Origin: BRH-c25 sp012519325
Lineage (GTDB): Bacteria; Bacillota; Clostridia; Lutisporales; Lutisporaceae
Direction of reading: 5' to 3'
Assembly (NCBI GenBank): GCA_050950645.1
Contig: JBMNHZ010000009.1
Span: 1-64,000, forward strand
DNA: 64,000 nt
The notes under the pieces were generated by a model, which was not told where the DNA came from, ran no database searches, and was given only the letters and a program-made list of their open reading frames with translations. A program made the translations under genes and the position numbers. Each line of letters begins with the position of its first letter. Position 1 is the first letter of the stretch. Positions 7,806-16,792 of the stretch are shown here, one piece after another.

Positions 7806-9314
7806 TTACGGCAGATAGTTTCTCGGATTTTTCGCCGAGCCGTTTATCCGTACTTCAAAATGCAGATGGTTTCCGGTGCTTCGCCCGGTGGAACCCACCT
7901 TGGCAATGGTTTCTCCGGCCTTGACTGTCTGCCCCTCCCGGACGAGAATTTGTGAGCAGTGCCCGTATAAAGTGACCATGCCATTTCCGTGGTCAATGGT
8001 CAGATAATAGCCGTAGCCGGTGCTTCCATAAACCACGGTTTTCACCGTTCCCGCTTTTGCAGAGCGGATAGAAGTACCTTTGGCAGCACCAAGATCAAGA
8101 CCGGAATGTCCCACCCACTTCCCGGTGAGCGGGTCTGTTCTGCCTCCGAATTCAGAAGTTACCATCGCTCGCCATCCTTTGCCCAGAGGTGAAATAAAGC
8201 CGTCTGCAGAGGCTTTTTTCGTTTCGGCATAAGGTCTGGCATATAAAACCTGTTTGTCGGAATCGAACAAATCCCGGTAAACAACCCGCCCTTTGGAGGA
8301 AGATGCGTCCACCACCTTACCGTCTCCGGCATAGATTCCCACATGCGTAATGTTCATGAAACGGCCGTTGGGCTTGTGACTCCAGAACACCAAATCGCCG
8401 GGAGCAAGGCTTGATTTGGAAATCGTCAACCCATTGTCCACGCAGTATTTGCCCTGTGCCGCAGCGGTGCCGGGGAGGTTTATCCCCAACTTTTTGTACA
8501 CCCACTGCACCAGATAGCTGCAGTCAGTATAGCTTCCCTGCCCCCGTTTCTCCTGAGAGTAGGGATCGCCAAGGCGGGAAAGTCCAAGGCGAACTGCTTC
8601 AACACCCGTTTCACCGGCAGGCAAATCGGAAAAGAAGCCGTCAAGCTGATCCGGTATCCAGTCCTCCCACATAGCGGAATCGTCACTCTCGATGGGCGCC
8701 GCTGTACCGTATAAGGCACGATAATAGATTTCCGAAGCGTTGGCTTGATCTTCATAGGTGATGGCTTCTCCGAAGAGTGTCCTGATGTTGTTGTAGATAG
8801 CAGGCAGAGAGGTAATGGGAACGGCGACAGTGTAGGTTTCTTCCGATGTGGTGCCATCCTCGTTTTCCACGGTGCGGGTGCGTTCCTCATAGGTTACAAA
8901 GCAGTCCACATATTTCCGGTATTCCAGCCGGGAGGGGGACTCCGCGCCGAAGAACAGAGAATAAAAAATTGCCTTGACACGGTAAGCGTCGAGGCTGTCG
9001 CCGTCCTCCATCTGTGCATTCACGGTGGCTATGGCACTGTCTATGAGGGTGAAGTTCTGTCGCATATCCCCGATGTACTCCCTGTAATCCGCAGGCATAC
9101 TTCCCGGAATTGCGCCGCCATGAAAACACAGCTCTACGGCCGTGTTGTTGTGATTTGCCGTTCCGGAGAGCAGAGAGCAGATCAGCACAATCATTAAGAT
9201 AAGCGGTGACAGGACGGCGGCGACAGTCCAGCCGATGGTTTTTCGCATGCGTTCATCCGAAAGTGCGGCAGCGGCAGCTTTGGCTATCGCTGTAATAGTA
9301 GCGGGATCAGCCAT
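7806..9314 (-). CDS. T4SS peptidoglycan hydrolase with NlpC/P60 and M23 (LytM) domains
   Basis: This 502-residue protein has a membrane helix at about 28-50, an extracellular spacer, an NlpC/P60 domain at about 225-350 (catalytic Cys in YTDCSYLVQWVY, His in NITHVGIYAG) and a C-terminal M23 LytM domain at about 375-500 (HSGLDLGA and GNHLHFEV metal ligands). Cell-wall hydrolases of this layout (CwlT, Tn916 Orf14, VirB1 analogues) open the peptidoglycan for the conjugation channel in Gram-positive bacteria. Having two different hydrolase folds in one chain covers both peptide and cross-bridge cleavage. It overlaps neither neighbour; four bases separate it from the gene upstream. Confidence 0.9.
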   Translation of the reverse strand: MADPATITAIAKAAAAALSDERMRKTIGWTVAAVLSPLILMIVLICSLLSGTANHNNTAVELCFHGGAIPGSMPADYREYIGDMRQNFTLIDSAIATVNAQMEDGDSLDAYRVKAIFYSLFFGAESPSRLEYRKYVDCFVTYEERTRTVENEDGTTSEETYTVAVPITSLPAIYNNIRTLFGEAITYEDQANASEIYYRALYGTAAPIESDDSAMWEDWIPDQLDGFFSDLPAGETGVEAVRLGLSRLGDPYSQEKRGQGSYTDCSYLVQWVYKKLGINLPGTAAAQGKYCVDNGLTISKSSLAPGDLVFWSHKPNGRFMNITHVGIYAGDGKVVDASSSKGRVVYRDLFDSDKQVLYARPYAETKKASADGFISPLGKGWRAMVTSEFGGRTDPLTGKWVGHSGLDLGAAKGTSIRSAKAGTVKTVVYGSTGYGYYLTIDHGNGMVTLYGHCSQILVREGQTVKAGETIAKVGSTGRSTGNHLHFEVRINGSAKNPRNYLP

Positions 9315-9318
9315 TCCG

Positions 9319-9822
9319 TCACCACCATTTCAGGTCACCAAAACCGAACAGGTTCTGCTGTTCCGGTTCCGGCTCGCTTTCCATGAGCTGCTCGGTGTAA
9401 TCGATGGCCTGCTCCAGAATAGCGGTGTCAAACCCAGCGGTTTTATAGCCTTCACGGATGGTATTGTAGTAATAGTCGGAGGGATACCCCAGCCGATGCC
9501 CCGGCGTCATGACATAGACCATGGCTGAAACCGTTTTGCCGTCCAGGGTCAGTTCCATGGTTTCTTTACCGTAGAATCTGGGGAAGCCTTCGTAAACATC
9601 GAGGGCAGCTTCATCTTTCGGAGTGATTTCCCACAGCAAAACAGGAACAGAAGCGCCCTCGCAAGGCTCGATGGTAGCCACCGCTCCATGCCTTCCGCCT
9701 CGAAACACAAGGGCATAATCCTTTATCTCAGATGCCCCAAGCACCTTGGCAGTAGGGCATCGTTTCGCCATTTGCGTCAGATTGAGGTTGCTGCCATAGG
9801 CAATATATAGTTTATTTTTCAT
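9319..9822 (-). CDS. Gamma-glutamylcyclotransferase (GGCT/AIG2 fold)
   Basis: The start is ATG 9822 after AAGGAG; a longer frame to 9867 overlaps the amidoligase and is unlikely. YIAYGSNLN at the N-terminus is the substrate loop of the BtrG/GGCT family, and DVYEGFPRFYGKE supplies the catalytic Glu and the usual YEG/Y pattern. The enzyme cyclises gamma-glutamyl groups to 5-oxoproline, releasing an amine or peptide. It is encoded 10 bases after the amidoligase gene, which forms the opposite bond, and the two are a recurrent pair in mobile elements. The C-terminus carries QQNLFGFGDL. Confidence 0.82.
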   Translation of the reverse strand: MKNKLYIAYGSNLNLTQMAKRCPTAKVLGASEIKDYALVFRGGRHGAVATIEPCEGASVPVLLWEITPKDEAALDVYEGFPRFYGKETMELTLDGKTVSAMVYVMTPGHRLGYPSDYYYNTIREGYKTAGFDTAILEQAIDYTEQLMESEPEPEQQNLFGFGDLKWW

Positions 9823-9832
9823 AATAGCTCCT

Positions 9833-10870
9833 TTACATTGACATAGTAAAAGCGGGGGACTGTTCATCCTCCGCTTCCATCATAGTTTCCGGTACAGCTT
9901 GTTCCGGCGGCGCCGTCGCCTGAGCTCTCTCTGCTTCGCGCTTTTGTCGCAGCCGTTCTTTTTGCCTTTCTGCCTGGGCCGGGTCTTTCCACGCAATGCA
10001 GCCCTCCAGATGATCCAGCAGATGCTTACGGGCTGTTTTGAATTCATCTCCAATCATGCCAAGACGCAGAAGCCACACACGGAAGGTGTATTTCTCATTG
10101 GTAGATTGAGTCTTGACGGGACTTGCCGACCGTTGGTTGAGTGCCTGCGCGGTAATGGCAAGGCAGAATTGGATATATGCCTTGATTTTTCCGGCGTGAA
10201 GATTGCCATTGAAAGCGCGGAATTCCACCGTGCCTTTCTGGAACACGCTGTGAAGATTGAGACAGTGGTAGCGGCTGTGATGGTAATGCTCCCGGCTGCC
10301 ATCGCCGCCGTTGTACCAGATTCGTTTCAGCTGTTCCATGGTAGAGGGTTTCTGACGGTTGATTCGTTCCAAGAACAGAGGATCAATCTTTTGACAGTAG
10401 CTGGTTTCTCTACCGCGGGAAACCTGTAGCGCCCTATAAATCATATCCTCTTTCGCCGCCATGATGTTGACCAGATTGCGGAGCTTCGGAGCGTTAAAAG
10501 GAGCGGCATTGATGTGAATATGAATACCGCAGGAGGGATTTACAAAAGCCCCGGCTTCCCGGAGCTTGCGGATCAGTTCCTGCACGGTTTCGATATCCCG
10601 GTACTGGCAAATTGGGCTTACCAGCTCCACACTGTAATTCCTGTCGGCACTGATTTTCCTGCGTCCGTCTCTCTTTTGGCAGTCAATGCTGCCGTCGCTC
10701 ATGACTTTCCATTTGCGCCGCTGGCTGTCACAGGCATAATAGGCATCGTAATAACCGCCCTCATATTCCTTGCTGGTTCCAAAATATTCGGCAATTACTT
10801 CGGCAGCACGGCTTCTTGTTATCCCGGTCATTTCAATTTCAATGCCGAAATCCTGAGCCTGTATCTCCAT
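9833..10870 (-). CDS. Amidoligase (Amidoligase_2, glutamine-synthetase/COOH-NH2 ligase fold)
   Basis: The 345-residue protein begins FGIEIEMTGITR, the Glu-x-Glu metal site of COOH-NH2 ligases. It has VELVSPICQYRD, the CGIHIHINAAPF histidine motif at about 115 and TVEFRAFNGNLHAGKIKAYIQF at about 210-235. These features fit the Amidoligase_2 family described from genome context as forming amide bonds on peptides or proteins, usually next to a GGCT gene as here. The C-terminal 60 residues are charged, Ala/Gln-rich and end SPAFTMSM, the shared Met-rich tail. Substrate unknown; protein tagging or cell-wall modification are possible. Confidence 0.82.
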   Translation of the reverse strand: MEIQAQDFGIEIEMTGITRSRAAEVIAEYFGTSKEYEGGYYDAYYACDSQRRKWKVMSDGSIDCQKRDGRRKISADRNYSVELVSPICQYRDIETVQELIRKLREAGAFVNPSCGIHIHINAAPFNAPKLRNLVNIMAAKEDMIYRALQVSRGRETSYCQKIDPLFLERINRQKPSTMEQLKRIWYNGGDGSREHYHHSRYHCLNLHSVFQKGTVEFRAFNGNLHAGKIKAYIQFCLAITAQALNQRSASPVKTQSTNEKYTFRVWLLRLGMIGDEFKTARKHLLDHLEGCIAWKDPAQAERQKERLRQKREAERAQATAPPEQAVPETMMEAEDEQSPAFTMSM

Positions 10871-10883
10871 TTACCCACCGCCT

Positions 10884-11363
10884 TTACCACATCCTGTGCT
10901 GCAGGGTGAGGTCTTTTTCCTGTGCAAGCCCCGCTGTTTCCGCTGCGGAATTGATAAAGCTGCAGAGCCGTTCCCTGCGCCAGGTATCAATCAGATACCG
11001 TCCGCATTCCTCATTGAGTGCATTGATTTTCAAAACCGTTTCCCGCACACATTCGGAAATAGCGGCAGGATCTCCCTCGGCTGCTATGAGGTCATCGATG
11101 TAGTCATCCAGGATTTTTCCCATGAGAGACACATCCTCCGGCGTATAATGATAGCTGCCGGCATAGGGATTGGGGTATTCCTTCCCGTCCATGCAGCATC
11201 GCAGATGCTCCAGTATGACGGGGCGTTCCTCATGGTCCGCCTTCTGGTATTTCTCCATAAAAGCCAGAATATCCGCTTCCCGGTTGGGAGTGTAGCGGAT
11301 AAAAGACAGCATATCCTCAAGGAGTCCTGCTTTGTTTTCTTTCTGATTTTGAAGCTTATCCAT
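10884..11363 (-). CDS. Uncharacterised soluble protein between VirB4 and the amidoligase
   Basis: Start is placed at ATG 11363 after AAGGGAG; an ATG at 11384 overlapping the VirB4 stop (TAATG) is possible. The helical, acidic protein has about 159 residues. I see LLEDMLSFIRYTPNREADILAFM, a region rich in His/Tyr (NPYAGSYHYTPEDVSL) and no signal peptide. It does not match a family I know. It sits directly upstream of the amidoligase/GGCT pair and could be the modified substrate or a partner of that pair; this is only a guess from position. Confidence 0.55.
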   Translation of the reverse strand: MDKLQNQKENKAGLLEDMLSFIRYTPNREADILAFMEKYQKADHEERPVILEHLRCCMDGKEYPNPYAGSYHYTPEDVSLMGKILDDYIDDLIAAEGDPAAISECVRETVLKINALNEECGRYLIDTWRRERLCSFINSAAETAGLAQEKDLTLQHRMW

Positions 11364-11383
11364 GATTTTTTCTCCCTTCTTCA

Positions 11384-13217
11384 TTATCTGCCGCCTGCCT
11401 TTCCAAACAGCTTTTCCTTGTGAGAAGGAGCGTGAACCGCAAGGTTATACCTCTCAATGCCGCATTTGTAGAGGCAGACACCGCGCTGCGGGTAGCGGAT
11501 GAGGTTGTATTCGCTTTCTTCAAGCTGCAGGGAGTCGATGTAGAACTGTTTATCGATATTGCCTGCGTTGAAGAGAAAAGCGTGGGTCGGGATGGAAAAC
11601 AGCGGCTTGGTCAGCTCCCGGATGCCCTCGATGTTGAAGTCCTCCAGATTCTGAGATGCCAGAATCACCGCCGAATCTTTCTTTCGCACACGTTTCATGA
11701 AATTTCGGATATACTCAATCGCAGTCAGGTTGGTCAGGAACAGATACAGCTCATCAATCGATGCGGCAGTATTGCCCTCCGTCAGCAGCTTGTCACTCAT
11801 AAAGGACAGCACGTTGAACAGCAGGGCGTTTTTCACGTTCCGGCTGGCTTGAAGCAAGCCTTTTACCCCGAACACAATAAAGCGGTCGGAGGTCACATTG
11901 GTGTGGCCGTTGAAGAATTGGCTCTCTGCACCCATGCACATGGAGTGGAGCCCCAGCAGAATTTCCTGCAGCAGTTCCGGCGGGTAGAGTTGATATTCGG
12001 TTTTGTCATAGCTGCGGAACTCGTCCTCAATAAAGGCATAAAGGTCGGACAGAATGGGATAGTCTGCGGCTGTCAGAGTTCGGAAATCGGTGTGGTCGCT
12101 GATGCCGAATTTTTCGTACAGCTTGCCCAGCATGATTTCAATGGCGTCGATATGACGGTCTGAAAAATCCTTATAGCATCGAAAAAAGTCCTTGAGAAAG
12201 CTGATGTGCTGACTGAGCTTGGTGGATCTGACGGAATGCCTGAGGCGCATCGGCATCCTCCGGACTGCCGCCTTCGTCCCAGGTCTTTGGTTCCAGAGGG
12301 TTAATGAGATACCGGCCTGACATGAGGTCGATGAAACAGCCGCCGAGATTTTCAGCCAGTTCCACATATTCGTGCTCAGGATCAAGGCACAGCACGGCCT
12401 TACCCGATTCGAGGATGTTGCAGAGGATGAGCTTGAGGAGATAGCTCTTGCCCTGGCCGGAGTTGCCAAGAATTAAGACATTGGCGTTGGTTTTATCATC
12501 ATCGCGCTTGTCAAAATCCGCGATAATATTGGAGCCAAACTTATCTCTGCCAAGATAAAAGCCGTTGGGATCGGTCTTGCCGCTGTAGTTGAAAGGATAA
12601 AGGTTCGCTACCGAGCTTGCCGGCAGAACACGCTCAAACTGACTGCCAAACACATTTCGTCCTGCGGGACCCACTGCGAGAAAACCCTCTCTCTGACGAA
12701 GGATAAGCCGGTCCACATTGAGCTTTGAGCGAACCAGTTCGGTCAGAACATCGGTCTGCAGAAGCTTCAGTGCATCCAAATCATGCGCTGTAAGCTCAAT
12801 GAAAACAGCGCAATGCAGGAGCGGTTCACGGTTTCGGTGCATGGATGATACCAACGTGACCACATCCTGCAGATTGCTTTCAGCGGTGACTGTCTGCTGG
12901 AGGTCGTTGGTATTGCTCTTATCCATACGGTTTTTGTTGGCTGCATTGTGGATGATTTTCTTTTCCTCGGCTGCTGTTACCTGTCTGGTATAGATTCGCA
13001 GAGTTACACCGTCCTTTTCTCCAAGATGACGGAGGATGGCCTGTTCCTCGGTGGCGGTGGGGTACTCCCGAAGCGCCCAAACGCATCGGTAGGTGTTCCC
13101 GCAGATGAAGTGGTCGGTGTTGAATTTGATAATGCCCGGCGCAATCATATCAAGGAAATCCTTAATTTTAGGTTCCGCAGTTGACAGATCAGCCTTTGTT
13201 TTTCTGACTTTAGGCAT
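11384..13217 (-). pseudogene. virB4: VirB4/TraE-like conjugation ATPase, split by a frameshift
   Basis: The 5' frame runs from ATG 13217 (AGGAGGT upstream) and contains the Walker A motif LILGNSGQGKSYLLKL near residue 250 and LCLDPEHEY. It is interrupted after DADAPQAFR. The rest, STKLSQHISFLKDFFRCYKD onward to 11384, is in another frame and holds VILASQNLEDF (Walker B/sensor region). Together they make about 611 codons, normal for Gram-positive VirB4. The shift is one surplus base near 12230. VirB4 energises pilus assembly and substrate transport at the cytoplasmic face of the channel. Either the transfer apparatus is dead or the base is a sequence error. Confidence 0.88.
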
Positions 13218-13237
13218 AAAAAAATACCTCCTGTTCT

Positions 13238-13285
13238 GCCGTAGGAGGTTCTATACTTTTGAGGCGTAAGGGATCCCCCTACGGC
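13238..13285 (-). other. 8-bp inverted repeat in the leader of the VirB4 gene
   Basis: GCCGTAGG at 13238-13245 is the reverse complement of CCTACGGC at 13278-13285, with a 32-base loop, in the 85-bp gap just upstream of the VirB4 ribosome site. No T run follows, so it is more likely a leader structure or protein site than a terminator. Confidence 0.3.
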
Positions 13286-13302
13286 CGTTGATTGAATTTT
13301 AT

Positions 13303-13890
13303 TTACTCGCCGAGAATGATCCAGCGTTCCCCATCGTAATCCTCATATAGTTCGGTAGTAACATTTTGCTCATAATAGACTCCGAGCAGGCGCTTGATAT
13401 CAGTTTCACCGGCTCTGCGCGCAGTGAAGCCCTGATCCTTGAGGCTCTTTTCGATGCGGGAAAGGTAGGGCTGGACATCTTTTTCTTTTTCGCCCCGCAG
13501 ACGGATGATGATTAAAAATTCCCGCGCTGTTGCCATCTGCACTTGCATACGGTCAAGGGAAATCATATCCTGTGCCAGCAGTTTGCGGATGACAGGGTTC
13601 TGCTCGGTGTCCATCCTGGCCTTCAGATAGCCTTTGTTGTCCTCGAAGTTTTCCCGGCTGTTCAGGCACAGTATTTCAATATCCGAAATGCCCTTGAGCA
13701 CATTCATAAGGGCATAAATCCTTGCCCCGATGCTGGAATCGGACAGAACGCTGATGTTGGTGGGTTTTATCATGAAAAATACCAGCTCGCCGTGGGGAGT
13801 CACAAGGCTGTGGCCTGTGATGTCATCGATACCCATGAGTTGACGGGTGGAAGCTTTTTTCCGTGTCTCCTGTTTCTTTTTTCTGTTCAC
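13303..13890 (-). CDS. T4SS-associated protein encoded between PrgI and VirB4
   Basis: The likely start is GTG 13890, seven bases after GGAGGG; ATG 13905 is an alternative that overlaps the PrgI stop. The protein has 195-200 residues. It has a basic N-terminus (NRKKKQETRKKAST) and then a cytosolic domain (DITGHSLVTPHGELVFFMIKPTNISVLSD) that resembles the N-terminal domain of VirB4/TraC ATPases, without any P-loop. The gene order PrgI, this protein, VirB4 recurs in Gram-positive conjugation modules. I infer that it is the separated VirB4-like N-domain that docks the ATPase to the channel. Confidence 0.65.
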   Translation of the reverse strand: MNRKKKQETRKKASTRQLMGIDDITGHSLVTPHGELVFFMIKPTNISVLSDSSIGARIYALMNVLKGISDIEILCLNSRENFEDNKGYLKARMDTEQNPVIRKLLAQDMISLDRMQVQMATAREFLIIIRLRGEKEKDVQPYLSRIEKSLKDQGFTARRAGETDIKRLLGVYYEQNVTTELYEDYDGERWIILGE

Positions 13891-13892
13891 AT

Positions 13893-14150
13893 TCACGCCC
13901 TCCATTCATAGGTCTGCTGCTTTCCGAAAAAGAAAGCGGCGGCATAGCGGATAAAATCGAGAATACTCACATCCTCTAAACGAATGGATAAAAAAGCATA
14001 GAGTGCAGTCAACACGATGGGGGGCAGCCAGCCGAGCTGGGAAAGAGCAAAGACAGAAATCAGGCAACCGATTCCTATGATGCCGATGTCACGTAATTCC
14101 CACAGCCACAAGGTAGCTTTTGATTTTAAGTTGTCGGGGTAGATGTACAT
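13893..14150 (-). CDS. PrgI-family / VirB3-like membrane protein of the T4SS
   Basis: The 85-residue protein has two closely spaced membrane helices at about 20-58 (IGIIGIGCLISVFALSQL and LPPIVLTALYAFLSI) followed by LDFIRYAAAFFFGKQQTYEWR, the typical C-terminus of PrgI-family proteins. This small component sits at the base of the channel next to VirB4. The first 25 bases overlap the end of the C5-methylase gene, and the last bases touch the next gene, so all are probably translated from one message. Confidence 0.8.
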   Translation of the reverse strand: MYIYPDNLKSKATLWLWELRDIGIIGIGCLISVFALSQLGWLPPIVLTALYAFLSIRLEDVSILDFIRYAAAFFFGKQQTYEWRA

Positions 14151-16390
14151 GAAGACGATTCCTCCTGTTCCTCATAGAATTTTCGCAAAAAATAGGCGAT
14201 ACCGCGGAGGACAAAATCCACACATGGTATCGCCACACTATTGCCAAGCGCCTTATAACGGGCGCTGTCCGATGTTCCCGGTATCAGCGTCCAGCCGTCC
14301 GGGAAGCCTTGGAGCCGTTCGCATTCCAAGGGAGTGAGCCTGCGAATGAGCTTGCGACCATTTCCTTTTACAAGATTCTCACTTCCGCCTCCATTGTTAC
14401 CGCCTTGGGCACACAGGGTAGCACAGCCTTCTGCATAGTTGCCATATTGCGATTGACCGAATATTTCGGGCTGACAAACGAGATCGGTCGCATCCTTATG
14501 CTGTCTTGCACTTTGCGTAGCAATCACATGGTTTTCGGAAAATTCATCGCTTCGCTGGCGGCTGAATACCGCATGGCGGTCAGATGTCGTAATGGTGTAA
14601 CTGATATCCGCCTGACAGCCGAGTCCGTTGCCGCCGTTTTCAGGCTCCCGGTCAATAGTATTGCCTGCAATGCAGATGGTTTCCTGCGCAACAGGATCAC
14701 CTACAAGGGGAACATTGTTGCCGCCGGTACCATAGGTTGATGTTACGGTAGGGGCTACTTCCAACGGTCCTGTGTATCTGCAATCCTTTGCGTGATTGTC
14801 AAACAGTACCGGCTGGTTATTGCCGGAGGTTCCTGCGGCTGATGGAATAGTCGGGCAAATGCCTTCACCAATCTCAGCGCCGCCTTGCTGGGTAGCCATG
14901 ATAAGTGGCTGATGCCCGTGTTCTTGCGCCCGAAGCGTACCTGTGATGTCCTTGGTGCAGTGCATCTGGCTACCGCCTTGGTCGTTAAGACAAAACACCG
15001 ATGGAGCTGTGCCTGTTTTAATGGTAGGAGAACACTCTGCCTGATAGCCGATCCCTCTGGCTTCGGCGCCGGCGTTGCCGCAGAATCCTGCGGTAAGCAC
15101 ACAGGGATATCCTTGCCCTGCCTGCCCTCCGCCGCCGGTAATGGATGTACGGACCTCCGGCGTGAGAAAACAATCGCCATTTCCTTTGCTGACAACTTCT
15201 GCCGCAAGCACAAGCCCAGCCAGGTTTCTTCCGCCGCCGTCGGCTCCGGTAAGGGTAGGACTGGTTCCATCCGGCGTAAACACACGGCTTTGCTGCGTAT
15301 CCCATCCATTCAGACAGTTGGGAACGGGCACGAGAGGAGGATGTCCTCCCATGCCTGCGCGGAGCGTGGGTGTCACTTCCTCGGTAATATCCATTCGTTC
15401 CCCGCCATGGTCGTTCAGACAGATCAGCGGTTTTGCAACAAAGGTCTGCTGCTTCATACCGGGTTGTGCACCCAAGGCTCCGGCCACATCGTGGAGATCC
15501 CGAACCTCGTCACGCTGGTTGGCTGCAAAGGCTATTGTTGCTTTTTCTTCTGTCTGTATATATCCATGCCCGCCGCCTTCACCGCCATAGAGAGCGGGCC
15601 ATATCCCTGTTTCCTCGAAAATGCGGCGGCTTTGCACATCCCATGGCGTCAGGCAAGATCCGCCTGAATCATCAGAGCCTCTTTTAGCTGAGGAGGAAGT
15701 TCCTTGCCTCTGGCTTCGGCTCTCCGCAGTATCCCCAAACAGGCTGTCTTGCTTAAATAATATTTCGGGTGCGGTTGTTCCTCCAAAATCTGCGACAAGG
15801 AAGATACGACGGCGGCGCTGGGCGACTCCCCAGAATTGAGCGTCCAAGACGCGCCAAGCCAAGCTGAATTCATTTCCCAAAATGACAGCCCCAGCAGATT
15901 CCCAGCGCCCGGAGTCAGGTCGAGGCACATCACAGGTACTGTACTTAATGCGGACAATCTCCTCGATGACCGCACGGAAGTCCTCGCCGCCTGCGGAACT
16001 GAAGGCTCCTGGGACGTTTTCCCAAACGAGGTATCGAGGTCGAATAAGGTGAGCTGGTACGTTTCGTTGTCCATCGGCGTTTCTCATCTCCTTCGTGATC
16101 CGTGTTTGCTCCATAAATAAACCTGAACGTTCTCCTGCAAGTCCGGCACGCTGCCCGGCAACCGATAAATCCTGACAGGGTGAGCCGCCGCAGATGACAT
16201 CCACAGGCGGGAGCTTCGCTCCGTTCAGCTTTGTGATATCGCCGACATGGTGCATTTCGGGAAATCGGATTTTTGTTACTTCGATGGGAAAGGCTTCAAT
16301 CTCGCTTGCCCATAAAGGAGTGATGCCGTTGCGTATCGCTGCCAGCGGGAAGCCTCCGATCCCATCGAAAAGGCTCCCCATGGTCAGCAT
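14126..16390 (-). CDS. DNA (cytosine-5) methyltransferase with very long repeat-bearing target region
   Basis: All core motifs are present in order: I (SLFDGIGGF), IV (GGSPCQDLSVAGQ, catalytic Cys), VI (ENVPG), VIII (QRRRRIFLV), IX (RRLTPLECERLQGFPDGW) and X (ALGNSVAIP). The protein is 754 residues against about 330-450 for the family. About 480 residues lie between motifs VIII and IX. That segment contains at least four degenerate units of about 50 residues that begin with CLND/CLNG and contain a T-x-T-L or T-P-T-V core and a Gly-rich end. No restriction enzyme gene is adjacent, so protection against host restriction is its likely use. The start overlaps the upstream stop as ATGA. Confidence 0.9.
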   Translation of the reverse strand: MLTMGSLFDGIGGFPLAAIRNGITPLWASEIEAFPIEVTKIRFPEMHHVGDITKLNGAKLPPVDVICGGSPCQDLSVAGQRAGLAGERSGLFMEQTRITKEMRNADGQRNVPAHLIRPRYLVWENVPGAFSSAGGEDFRAVIEEIVRIKYSTCDVPRPDSGRWESAGAVILGNEFSLAWRVLDAQFWGVAQRRRRIFLVADFGGTTAPEILFKQDSLFGDTAESRSQRQGTSSSAKRGSDDSGGSCLTPWDVQSRRIFEETGIWPALYGGEGGGHGYIQTEEKATIAFAANQRDEVRDLHDVAGALGAQPGMKQQTFVAKPLICLNDHGGERMDITEEVTPTLRAGMGGHPPLVPVPNCLNGWDTQQSRVFTPDGTSPTLTGADGGGRNLAGLVLAAEVVSKGNGDCFLTPEVRTSITGGGGQAGQGYPCVLTAGFCGNAGAEARGIGYQAECSPTIKTGTAPSVFCLNDQGGSQMHCTKDITGTLRAQEHGHQPLIMATQQGGAEIGEGICPTIPSAAGTSGNNQPVLFDNHAKDCRYTGPLEVAPTVTSTYGTGGNNVPLVGDPVAQETICIAGNTIDREPENGGNGLGCQADISYTITTSDRHAVFSRQRSDEFSENHVIATQSARQHKDATDLVCQPEIFGQSQYGNYAEGCATLCAQGGNNGGGSENLVKGNGRKLIRRLTPLECERLQGFPDGWTLIPGTSDSARYKALGNSVAIPCVDFVLRGIAYFLRKFYEEQEESSSCTSTPTT

Positions 16391-16773
16391 CAGACCATCT
16401 CCATAGCCTGTGCAGGAGCCTTGACCGGTGCGCTGTTTTTTACTTTGCCTACGGCGAAGCCGATTTCCTGTTCCATTACCCGGCGTATCGGAATTCCAAG
16501 TCTGGACGCTTCCTCAATTTCGAGATACATCCCCGGTGAAATATGATCGCCGTAGCACCACAGCTCGTCGCAGCGGGATAGCATGGCCAGCCCCATATCC
16601 AGTCCAAGCTGACGCTGCTTTGGCTGATGTTCATCCAGAATTGCGGGATACAGCAAGTGGGGCGCAAAAAAAGCGTGCCCCTCATTCATCACATGGCGAC
16701 ACGCTTTCTTGGCAAATTCCGTATTTCTTTCAACGTCCCCGGCATAAGGGGACGCTACATAGATTAATTTCAT
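16390..16773 (-). CDS. DUF4406-like (nucleoside 2-deoxyribosyltransferase fold) protein
   Basis: The 127-residue protein opens KLIYVASPYAGDVERN and has HAFFAPHLLYPAIL, DELWCYGDHISPGMYLEIEEA and RLGIPIR. These are the signature positions of the DUF4406/nucleoside deoxyribosyltransferase-like fold (S-P-Y nucleotide loop, D-E-x-W and the Glu of G-M-x-x-E). Homologues are common in phages and ICEs and may act on nucleotides. The catalytic Glu appears present but activity is not established. Its stop overlaps the methylase start. The C-terminus ends AQAMEMV, a member of the shared Met-rich tails. Confidence 0.7.
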   Translation of the reverse strand: MKLIYVASPYAGDVERNTEFAKKACRHVMNEGHAFFAPHLLYPAILDEHQPKQRQLGLDMGLAMLSRCDELWCYGDHISPGMYLEIEEASRLGIPIRRVMEQEIGFAVGKVKNSAPVKAPAQAMEMV

Positions 16774-16792
16774 AGGCTTTTCCTTTCTAAAG

